A stretch of 58,644 nt of DNA, from positions 1-58,644 of the forward strand of contig LJSY01000028.1 of NCBI GenBank assembly GCA_001314805.1. The letters are read 5' to 3'. This DNA is from Rhodobacteraceae bacterium HLUCCO18. GTDB lineage: Bacteria > Pseudomonadota > Alphaproteobacteria > Rhodobacterales > Rhodobacteraceae. A model generated the notes under the pieces. The model searched no databases. It saw nothing but the letters and a program-made list of their open reading frames with translations, and was not told the origin of the DNA. Of the stretch, positions 52,138-58,644 are shown in pieces; the first letter of the stretch is position 1, and each line of letters starts with the position of its first letter. The translations under genes were made by a program, and so were the position numbers.

Positions 52138-53180
52138 GCGACACCGAAGCGCCCGTGCGCGGCGCGTTCCGGTCGCAGGGCAAAAGCTGCGCGCTTCTGG
52201 GTTCGCCCTTCATGGGTCGGCTCATGCCGCTCATCGCCGAACGCCTGACGACCGGGACGGAGGTGGGCGCGCGGATTCTGGGCTGGGAGGGGGACGTGGG
52301 CCCCGCCGGGCAATCCGTCCCGCTGAGAACGGCCGGCGCGCTGCATGCGCTGGTGCTCGACGGCACCGACAAGGGCCTTGCGGCCGCCTACCCGCCCGCG
52401 AAGGTGGATGACGACACGCTCTGGGGCGCGGTGCAGGGCGCCGTCGACCGCCACGGCGCGCGGATCATGGCCGCCCTCGACCGCGCGCCGCAAACCAACG
52501 AGGTCCGCCGCTCCGCCATCCTGCTGCCGGCGCTCTGGTGGTTGCTGGCGAAGGTGGGCGACATGCCGGTCGCGCTATCGGAACTGGGCGCGAGCGCGGG
52601 GCTGAACCTGATGCTCGACCGCTTTTCCATCGAAACGCCCGAGGGCCTTGTCGGACCTGCGAAGAGTCCCGTCCACCTGCGGCCGGAATGGCGCGGCCCG
52701 CCGCCGCCCGCGCGGCCCCTGCGCGTCGTGGACAGGGCGGGCGTGGACCGCCACCCGATCGACGCGACCAACCCCGATGACGCGCTCAGGCTGCTGTCCT
52801 ACCTCTGGCCGGATCAGCCGGAGCGCATGGCCCTGACCCGTGGCGCGATCGCCCTGGGCCCGAAACGGCCCGACGAAGGCGATGCCGCGCCGTGGCTGGA
52901 AAGCCGCCTTGTCGCTCGCGAACCGGGACGGCTTCACGCGGTCTACACGACCATCGCGTGGCAGTACTTCCCTCCGCAGACGCAGGCAACCTGCACGCAC
53001 AGACTGGAGCAGGCGGGCGCCCGCGCGACCGCGCAAAGCCCGCTGGCGCATGTCGCCTTCGAGGCGGACGGACGGCGCGACGGCGCTGCCCTGACCATCC
53101 GCCTCTGGCCGCATGCGCCTGCGCCGCAGACCCTCGCGCGGGCGGATTTCCATGGCCGGTGGGTCGATTGGCACGGTTAG
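52134..53180 (+). CDS. DUF2332 family protein
   Basis: The 348-residue protein matches DUF2332: [72 protein letters not shown] and [12 protein letters not shown]. The function is unknown; the [11 protein letters not shown] stretch resembles a SAM-binding motif I. A GTG start overlaps the pth stop by four bases, so it is translationally coupled to pth. Confidence 0.9.
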   Translation: MSDTEAPVRGAFRSQGKSCALLGSPFMGRLMPLIAERLTTGTEVGARILGWEGDVGPAGQSVPLRTAGALHALVLDGTDKGLAAAYPPAKVDDDTLWGAVQGAVDRHGARIMAALDRAPQTNEVRRSAILLPALWWLLAKVGDMPVALSELGASAGLNLMLDRFSIETPEGLVGPAKSPVHLRPEWRGPPPPARPLRVVDRAGVDRHPIDATNPDDALRLLSYLWPDQPERMALTRGAIALGPKRPDEGDAAPWLESRLVAREPGRLHAVYTTIAWQYFPPQTQATCTHRLEQAGARATAQSPLAHVAFEADGRRDGAALTIRLWPHAPAPQTLARADFHGRWVDWHG

Positions 53181-53252
53181 CAATTGCTCTTCGCTCCGTG
53201 GCTGCTAGCGTGGTCTCGGGTGAAACATGAGTGAAGCAAGGGGGAAATTTCG

Positions 53253-53636
53253 ATGCCATTCGAGATGGATACGTCCGTAAACGTGTTCGGGCAGACGCTG
53301 CAAAGCTGTTCGCGCGACCCGATGACCGGGTTCTTTCGCAACGGATCGTGCGACACCTGCGCCGAGGATCGGGGCGTGCATACGGTCTGCGCCGTCATGA
53401 CCGCGGAGTTTCTCGCCTTCTCCAAATATGTCGGCAACGATCTTTCGACACCGCGCCCGGAGCATTCCTTTGCCGGCCTCAAGCCCGGGGATCAGTGGTG
53501 TCTGTGCGCTTCGCGGTTCCTGCAGGCCCATGAGGAAGGTGTCGCGCCCCGCGTAAACCTCGCCGCGACCCACGAACGCACGCTCGATATCGTCCCGCTC
53601 GACGTGCTGGAGGCCCATGCGTTCGGCGATCCCTGA
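53253..53636 (+). CDS. DUF2237 family protein
   Basis: The 127-residue protein matches DUF2237 along its length: NVFGQTLQSCSRDPMTGFFRNGSC, HTVCAVMTAEFLAFSKYVGNDLSTPRPE and GLKPGDQWCLCASRF, with five conserved-looking cysteines. Function unknown. AGGGGGAAA precedes the ATG. It stands alone, 72 bases after the DUF2332 gene, and converges on trpB. Confidence 0.92.
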   Translation: MPFEMDTSVNVFGQTLQSCSRDPMTGFFRNGSCDTCAEDRGVHTVCAVMTAEFLAFSKYVGNDLSTPRPEHSFAGLKPGDQWCLCASRFLQAHEEGVAPRVNLAATHERTLDIVPLDVLEAHAFGDP

Positions 53637-53767
53637 CCGGCGGGCGAAAAAGCCGGTTCTGCCGTGTCGGCTCAAGGGCGCACGGTCACACGCGGTTTGA
53701 CCCCGGCGCCATGAACGCCGGGCCAAAGGGCTTGAACCAAAGGTGGATGCGAGGCGGCGGGCGGGGC

Positions 53768-54994
53768 CTAGCCGTTCATCTCCCAGCCCAGCGCGCGGGC
53801 GACGGTGAAGATATCCTTGTCGCCGCGCCCGCACATGTTCATCACCACGAGGTGATCCGGCGGCAGGTCCGGCGCGATCTTGGTGACATGCGCCAGCGCG
53901 TGGGAGGGTTCGAGCGCGGGAATGATCCCCTCGGTCTCGCAGGACAGCTGGAACGCCTCCAGCGCCTCGGTGTCGGTGATCGAGACATATTCGGCCCGCC
54001 CGATATCGTGCAGCCAAGCATGCTCGGGCCCGATGCCGGGATAGTCGAGACCTGCCGAAATCGAATGGCCTTCGAGGATCTGCCCGTCCTCGTCCTGCAA
54101 CAGGTAGGTGCGATTGCCGTGCAGCACGCCCGGACGCCCGCCCGTGAGCGAGGCGCAATGCTCCATCTTGGCGTTCACGCCCTTGCCCCCGGCCTCCACG
54201 CCGATGATGCGCACATCGGTGTCATCGAGGAACGGGTAGAACAGGCCCATCGCGTTCGACCCTCCGCCGATCGCGGCGATGATCGTGTCGGGCAGACGGC
54301 CCTCGGCGGCCATCATCTGTTCCCGTGTCTCCTTGCCGATGATCGACTGGAAATCGCGGACCATCGCCGGATAGGGATGCGGACCCGCCACGGTGCCGAT
54401 GCAGTAGAACGTGTCGCGGACATTCGTCACCCAGTCCCGCAGCGCGTCGTTCATGGCGTCCTTCAGCGTGCCACGGCCCGAGGTCACCGGCACGACTTCG
54501 GCGCCCAGAAGCTTCATCCGGAAGACGTTGGGCGCCTGCCGCTCGACGTCCGTGGCACCCATGTAGACAATGCACTTGAGCCCGAACTTGGCGCAGACGG
54601 TCGCCGTCGCCACGCCATGCTGGCCCGCGCCGGTTTCCGCAATGATCCGCGTCTTGCCCATGCGACGGGCGAGGATGATCTGGCCCAGCACGTTGTTGAT
54701 CTTGTGCGCGCCGGTATGGTTCAGCTCGTCGCGCTTGAAATAGATCTTGGCGCCGCCAAGGCGTTCGGTGAGCCGTTCGGCATAGTAGAGCGGGCTGGGG
54801 CGACCCACGTAGTTGGTCCAGAGATCGTTCATCTCGTCCCAGAAGCTCTGGTCGGTCTTGGCATGCTCGTACTGCGCCTCGAGTTCGAGGATCAGGGGCA
54901 TCAGCGTCTCCGAGACGAAGCGCCCGCCGAAATCGCCGAAACGTCCCTTTTCGTCGGGGCCGGTCATGAAGCTGTTGAGTATGTCGTCGGGCAT
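53768..54994 (-). CDS. trpB: Tryptophan synthase beta chain
   Basis: The 408-residue PLP enzyme has the TrpB core: [34 protein letters not shown] with the PLP lysine, [34 protein letters not shown] and [11 protein letters not shown]. It joins indole with serine. GGGAGGCG lies before ATG 54994; upstream in-frame starts add low-complexity Pro-rich sequence. trpF is just upstream on the same strand. Confidence 0.97.
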   Translation of the reverse strand: MPDDILNSFMTGPDEKGRFGDFGGRFVSETLMPLILELEAQYEHAKTDQSFWDEMNDLWTNYVGRPSPLYYAERLTERLGGAKIYFKRDELNHTGAHKINNVLGQIILARRMGKTRIIAETGAGQHGVATATVCAKFGLKCIVYMGATDVERQAPNVFRMKLLGAEVVPVTSGRGTLKDAMNDALRDWVTNVRDTFYCIGTVAGPHPYPAMVRDFQSIIGKETREQMMAAEGRLPDTIIAAIGGGSNAMGLFYPFLDDTDVRIIGVEAGGKGVNAKMEHCASLTGGRPGVLHGNRTYLLQDEDGQILEGHSISAGLDYPGIGPEHAWLHDIGRAEYVSITDTEALEAFQLSCETEGIIPALEPSHALAHVTKIAPDLPPDHLVVMNMCGRGDKDIFTVARALGWEMNG

Positions 54995-55135
54995 CTTGCT
55001 GCGCCTCCCTCGGGGTCGGGAAAGGGGTAGCGCGGGGACAGGGGCTGGGCAAGGGCAAGGGGTTTCGAAACGCCTTCGCAACGCGAGATATCGCGCCAAA
55101 CGCGTGACGCCTGCCTCACAGTGGGGAAGCGCCGG

Positions 55136-55783
55136 TCAGTCCGCCGCCGCCAGCGCCTCCGCGAAGGCCAGCATCTTCGCCGGATCCTTGACGCCCGGTG
55201 CGCTTTCGATCCCCGAACTCAGGTCCACCTGCCGCGCGCCCGTCAGACGCACCGCCTCGGCGACGTTTTCGGGCGTCAGGCCACCGGCCAGCATCCATGG
55301 CGTCGTCCAGTATTTCCGCCCCGCCAGAAGCCGCCAGTCGAAGCTGAGCCCGTTCCCGCCGGGAAGCGTCGCATCCCTGGATGGCTTGGCATCGATCAGA
55401 AGCTGGTCCGCCACCCCGGAATAGAGGTCGATCCGGGCAAGATCCGCGGCCTCCCCGATGCCAAGCGCCTTCATCACCGGCAGGCCCGTGCGCGCGCGCA
55501 CCTCCGCCACGCGGTCGGGGCTTTCCGACCCGTGAAGCTGCACCATGTCGATGGGCACCGCCGCCATCAGCGCGTCGAGCATCGCGTCGTCGGCATTGAC
55601 CGTAAGCGCGACCTTCGCCAGCCCCGGCGGCGCCAGCACGGCAAGCTCCCGCGCGGTCTCGAAGGACAGGTTGCGCGGCGATTTCGGAAAGAACACCAGC
55701 CCGATATAGGCCGCGCCCGCGCGGGCAGCGGCGGACACGTCCCCGGGGCGGGTCAGCCCGCAGAATTTCATCGCGATGGGCAT
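55136..55783 (-). CDS. trpF: Phosphoribosylanthranilate isomerase
   Basis: The 215-residue (beta-alpha)8 protein has [19 protein letters not shown] with the catalytic Cys, [20 protein letters not shown], and the phosphate site [15 protein letters not shown] with [15 protein letters not shown]. It isomerises phosphoribosylanthranilate to CdRP. It follows the lapA gene by 12 bases and precedes trpB. Confidence 0.97.
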   Translation of the reverse strand: MPIAMKFCGLTRPGDVSAAARAGAAYIGLVFFPKSPRNLSFETARELAVLAPPGLAKVALTVNADDAMLDALMAAVPIDMVQLHGSESPDRVAEVRARTGLPVMKALGIGEAADLARIDLYSGVADQLLIDAKPSRDATLPGGNGLSFDWRLLAGRKYWTTPWMLAGGLTPENVAEAVRLTGARQVDLSSGIESAPGVKDPAKMLAFAEALAAAD

Positions 55784-55795
55784 GGGGTACAGGCG

Positions 55796-56164
55796 TCAGC
55801 GCGCCGCTTCGGCATCCTCGACCAGCGCCAGGATCTCGTCGCGGCCCTCGTTCTTCTCGCCCTTCAGCGAAGCGACCTCGCGTTCGAGCTTCTTCGCCTC
55901 GCGCTGGTTGGTCTTCGCGGCGGACCTATAGCGGTGCTCGCGCAGCCATTCCCAGACGAAACCGACCAGAAGGCCCGTGGCCACACCGCCGAGGATCACG
56001 ACGAAGAGCGGCAACTCGATGGCGACCTCGACCCCCGACCACAACGCCAGCTCCTGCGGCAGGAGCGTCAGCGTCACCGGACCGCGGTTCGCCATGGCGA
56101 GCACCACGAGCGCGATGGCCACGAGGATCAGAAACAGATACTTGATGGCGCGGATCACGTTCAT
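55796..56164 (-). CDS. lapA: LapA family (DUF1049) membrane protein
   Basis: The 122-residue protein has two N-terminal helices (YLFLILVAIALVVLAMANRGPV and LFVVILGGVATGLLVGFVWEWL) and a cytoplasmic coiled coil (NQREAKKLEREVASLKGEKNE). This is the LapA/DUF1049 pattern; in E. coli LapA is linked to lipopolysaccharide assembly with LapB. It sits between ihfB and trpF, which is common in Rhodobacteraceae. Confidence 0.9.
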   Translation of the reverse strand: MNVIRAIKYLFLILVAIALVVLAMANRGPVTLTLLPQELALWSGVEVAIELPLFVVILGGVATGLLVGFVWEWLREHRYRSAAKTNQREAKKLEREVASLKGEKNEGRDEILALVEDAEAAR

Positions 56165-56186
56165 CGCGTCCCCCGGAATTTCCTGA

Positions 56187-56474
56187 TTATCCGTCCAGAC
56201 CGTTCAGTCGGTCCCGCAAGAGCTTGCCCGCCTTGAAGAAGGGCACATGCTTTTCGTCCACGTCGACGCTTTCCCCGGTGCGCGGATTGCGCCCGATCCG
56301 GGCATCCCGCTTCTTCACCGAAAAGGCGCCGAAGCCCCGCAGCTCGACACGGTTGCCGCTGGCCAGCGCCTCGGTAATCTCTTCGAAAATCGCATTGACG
56401 ATCCGTTCGACGTCACGCTGGTAGAGATGCGGGTTTTCGTCAGCGAGCCTCTGAATGAGCTCCGAGCGTATCAT
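56187..56474 (-). CDS. ihfB: Integration host factor subunit beta
   Basis: The 95-residue protein is a complete HU/IHF fold: [42 protein letters not shown] and [38 protein letters not shown] (the Pro of GRNPRTGE intercalates into DNA). It bends DNA with IhfA. GGGAGGGT lies before ATG 56474. rpsA, its usual upstream partner, is not in the 270 bases upstream. Confidence 0.97.
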   Translation of the reverse strand: MIRSELIQRLADENPHLYQRDVERIVNAIFEEITEALASGNRVELRGFGAFSVKKRDARIGRNPRTGESVDVDEKHVPFFKAGKLLRDRLNGLDG

Positions 56475-56745
56475 GGTCACCCTCCCGACCCTGCGACGTG
56501 GTTTACCCTCCCAGTATAGGCAAAAGCAATTGGGGTTGATACCGGATTCGAACGGTTTTCCGGGCCCGGGGCAGGTCAAATGACTGCTTTTCCCCGGGAT
56601 TCCCGTTCGATCCCGGAGGATCGAAGCACCCGAACCGGCACAGTGGCGCGAATCGCTGCAGCTTTGCCTCTGCCGCAAACCCGCCGTCGGGATCGAGGTG
56701 CGGACCGGGATCTGGGCCGGGATCTTGGCGGGTGCAATCCAGCGA

Positions 56746-57873
56746 TCAGCCCCTCGACCCGGCGTAGGTGATCCGCCGCAAGGCCCATTCGAAAGGCCCG
56801 AGCGCGAAGCGGCTGCGCCATACCGACAGCGCCGCGATCAGCACTGCGGTCGTGGCGATGGCGATGGCGACAGCCGTCAGCCTGTCGACCGCTTCCCACA
56901 GGCCCAGCCCGTAGCCCGCGAACACGGTCGAGAGAATGATCGACTGGCCGAGATAGACGCTGAGGCTCGATCCGCCCGCAGCCAGCGCACGGGACATCAC
57001 CGGGCCGGGCGGGCGCGAGAGCGCCGCGATCAGCCCGAGGTATCCCAGCGTCGCGATCGGTGCAGCGACCATGGTCATCACGACGCCGGGCATAGCCGGC
57101 CCCCATTGCCACAGCGCCGCGCCCGCGAGACCCAGCGCCAGCCCCGACAGCAGGCACCAGCGCCGCGCGCGCCGCCAGAGCGGATGGGCGGCATTGTCGA
57201 TCATGCCAGACCTGACGGCGGCCAGCCCGAGGCAGAACCACCCCAGTGCCGAGATCCCCTGGATCACGAGAAACGACGGCAGGAAGAAGGCGAAGCCGAC
57301 GCTGCGGAAGGCCACGGCGTCTAGGAACCCGCCCTCGGTGAGGATCTCGCGCTCCAGCGCCACGATGTCGGGCGGCGTCTCTGGCGCGGCGAGGAGCAGG
57401 GGCGGCGCGATGATGACCTGCAGCACCAACAGCGCCGCCCCGACGCGTGCCAGACGGCGCACCGGCCAGTCCCGCAACAGGTAGAGAACCGAACCCGTGA
57501 TCGCGTAGATCGTGAGGATATCGCCGGGAAAGAACAGGCAGCCATGGGCGATGCCGAGGATCAGAAGCCCGATCATCCGGTTGCGATAGACACGCCCGAA
57601 CGGCAGGCCCCGCCGCGCCGCCGAGCGCATGAGAAAGCCGAGGCCCACGCCGAACATGAAGGAAAACAGCCCATAGGTCTTGAAAAGCGCCAGCCCGTTC
57701 ACGAGCCAGAGGGTGATCGCGTCCCGCGCCGTCTCGGCCACCGGATCGGCAAAACCGTGCAGCGCGGAGAAGGCGATATACTGTACGTTCACGACGACGA
57801 TCCCGAACAGCGCGACAAGCCGCAGGTAGTCGGGCATCAACGCGCGGGAGGTCTGATCGAGTGGCCGTGTCAT
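56746..57873 (-). CDS. DUF418 domain-containing membrane protein
   Basis: The 375-residue protein has about ten helices. [70 protein letters not shown] and the C-terminal [12 protein letters not shown] are DUF418 signatures. The family is of unknown transport or acyl-transfer function. ATG 57873 is chosen because upstream in-frame starts add unconserved residues. It precedes ihfB by 270 bases. Confidence 0.88.
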   Translation of the reverse strand: MTRPLDQTSRALMPDYLRLVALFGIVVVNVQYIAFSALHGFADPVAETARDAITLWLVNGLALFKTYGLFSFMFGVGLGFLMRSAARRGLPFGRVYRNRMIGLLILGIAHGCLFFPGDILTIYAITGSVLYLLRDWPVRRLARVGAALLVLQVIIAPPLLLAAPETPPDIVALEREILTEGGFLDAVAFRSVGFAFFLPSFLVIQGISALGWFCLGLAAVRSGMIDNAAHPLWRRARRWCLLSGLALGLAGAALWQWGPAMPGVVMTMVAAPIATLGYLGLIAALSRPPGPVMSRALAAGGSSLSVYLGQSIILSTVFAGYGLGLWEAVDRLTAVAIAIATTAVLIAALSVWRSRFALGPFEWALRRITYAGSRG

Positions 57874-57970
57874 CGGGCGGTCCGGGCCTCGTGAGGAAAC
57901 GCAACAAGGGAGCTGGAAGCGATGACGCGCCCATCGAAGGCCGGTGCCCATGCGCAGCATCCGGCCCGAA

Positions 57971-58047
57971 TGGCGACCCCTGAAGGACTCGAACCCTCAA
58001 CCTGCTGATTAGAAGTCAGCTGCTCTATCCTGTTGAGCTAAGGGGCC
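57971..58047 (-). tRNA. tRNA-Arg (TCT anticodon)
   Basis: The reverse strand folds with acceptor GGCCCCT to AGGGGTC (one G:T), encoded CCA, D-arm TAGCTCAACAGGATAGAGC, and the anticodon loop CTTCTAA with anticodon TCT for AGA/AGG arginine. T-loop GTTCGAG. All stems are complete in 77 bases. Confidence 0.95.
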
Positions 58048-58090
58048 GCACGGGCGTCTGAATACCCGAGCCGGCCCGCCCGGTCCACGT

Positions 58091-58546
58091 TCAAAGCGTC
58101 CGCGTCATGAAGACGCTCATCGGATCGTCAACATAGGCGCCGAATGGCGCGCAATAGGAAAACCCCGCCCGTTCGTAGAGCCGCCGCGCCGCGGCCGAGG
58201 CCTCTCGGCTACCGGTCTCGAGGAACATTCGGTCGAGCCCCCGATCCCGCGCGTGATCGAGGATGATCTCGAGGATGCGCGCCCCGGCCCCCTGCCCGCG
58301 CGCCGCCTCGGTCACATGCATCGACTTCACCTCGCCCTCGCCCGGCGCGATGACCTTGTAGCCGCCCATCGCGACCGCGATCCCGTCGCGCAGGCCCGCG
58401 AACAGGGTCACACCCTCCGCGGCCATGGCCGCCGCGTCCTGATGGTGGTTGCTCTCCGCCGGGTAGTGGGCGTCGCCATGGGCCGCGTGGCGTGCAATGA
58501 GCCCGGCAACGGCGGGATCGTCCGCATCGATCCGGCGATACTCCAG
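58091..58546 (-). CDS. GNAT family acetyltransferase, 5' end cut by IS insertion
   Basis: The C-terminal part is a complete GNAT core: VKSMHVTEAARGQGAGARILE with the acetyl-CoA loop, MFLETGSREASAAARRLYERAGF and MSVFMTRTL. The reading frame continues upstream to CTG 58546 as LEYRRIDADDPAVAGLIARH, which resembles the normal start of this family, but no ATG/GTG/TTG is present there. Eight bases away is the IS5-like end. The native start codon or promoter was therefore probably removed or displaced by the element. The gene may be silent, or start from an internal ATG at 58426, losing about 40 residues. Confidence 0.75.
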   Translation of the reverse strand: MEYRRIDADDPAVAGLIARHAAHGDAHYPAESNHHQDAAAMAAEGVTLFAGLRDGIAVAMGGYKVIAPGEGEVKSMHVTEAARGQGAGARILEIILDHARDRGLDRMFLETGSREASAAARRLYERAGFSYCAPFGAYVDDPMSVFMTRTL

Positions 58547-58552
58547 CCCTAG

Positions 58553-58644
58553 GCCCTGTCTGCATTCATCTGAGCCAATCGATGGCGGAGACGAGGAAGA
58601 CGAAGCCCATGAACCCGGTGAGGGTCTTTTCGCAGCGCAAGGCG
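58553..58644 (-). mobile_element. IS5-family element, right end, running off the window
   Basis: The outer end reads GGCCCTGTCTGC, typical of IS5-family inverted repeats, and is preceded by CTAG (58549-58552), a plausible target duplication. The frame 58566-58644 encodes the C-terminus of a DDE transposase. The rest of the element lies beyond the window. Confidence 0.7.
58566..58644 (-). CDS. IS5-family transposase, C-terminal fragment (partial)
   Basis: The last 25 or so residues read CEKTLTGFMGFVFLVSAIDW then LR and stop, the usual C-terminal end of IS5-group DDE transposases (R/CEKT...F..F..L....WL). Only the C-terminus is in the window, so integrity and group cannot be judged. Confidence 0.75.
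   Translation of the reverse strand, partial: ALRCEKTLTGFMGFVFLVSAIDWLR

Noticed and set aside
1-58644. CRISPR arrays, rRNA genes and replication origins
   Set aside because: No regularly spaced repeats, rRNA-like sequence or clustered DnaA boxes were seen.

Overview
The window is a high-G+C chromosomal segment that reads as an alphaproteobacterium of the Rhodobacteraceae, most likely the Roseobacter group. The evidence is a cysteate-degradation module of the Silicibacter/Ruegeria type (LysR, CuyA, CuyZ), a DctPQM TRAP transporter, an FNR-type box, dispersed trp genes (trpA apart from trpF-trpB), an ihfB-lapA-trpF-trpB run, and DUF2237, DUF2332 and FkbM proteins usual in this group. No plasmid or phage core genes are visible. 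Both tRNAs and the housekeeping genes (ychF, rplY, pth, trpA/B/F, ihfB) lie in the right third.

Layout. 1-8.8 kb: an MFS transporter, then an accessory cluster of two CPBP membrane proteases, two serine hydrolases of the beta-lactamase class C fold, a prolyl-iminopeptidase-like hydrolase broken by an in-frame TGA right after its catalytic Ser, a DUF6544-like protein and an alpha/beta hydrolase. 8.7-12.7 kb: a DctM-DctQ-DctP transporter with a divergent LysR. 12.7-15.7 kb: a second LysR divergent from cuyA-cuyZ (cysteate sulfo-lyase and sulfite exporter). 15.7-18.4 kb: a flavocytochrome b ferric-reductase-like protein divergent from a pentaheme cytochrome c, with an FNR-like box midway between them. 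18.5-22.5 kb: a hybrid histidine kinase, a small periplasmic sulfite-oxidase-fold protein without cysteine, and a divergent LuxR-type response regulator.

22.7-35.7 kb is a single-direction exopolysaccharide operon of twelve genes: pyruvyl transferase, flippase, FrhB-like protein, acyltransferase, polymerase, four glycosyltransferase units including an ALG14/ALG13-like pair, a chain-length protein with a degenerate kinase domain, and the initiating sugar transferase. A non-coding kilobase with a decayed hydrolase relic follows. At 36.7-39.8 kb there is a small cassette of an N-acyl amino acid synthase (FeeM-like), a SAM methyltransferase and a six-helix sensor kinase. I regard this cassette as the most interesting candidate for a little-described signalling system.

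40-58.6 kb is mostly core: tRNA-Ser, oxidoreductase, ychF, trpA, a MarR/nitroreductase/lldD locus with twin palindromic operators, an MFS transporter, rplY, FkbM methyltransferase, alcohol dehydrogenase, pth, DUF2332, DUF2237, trpB, trpF, lapA, ihfB, DUF418, tRNA-Arg and a GNAT gene whose 5' end is cut by an IS5-like element that runs off the right edge.

All functional calls are from reading translations and motifs; no database search was possible.
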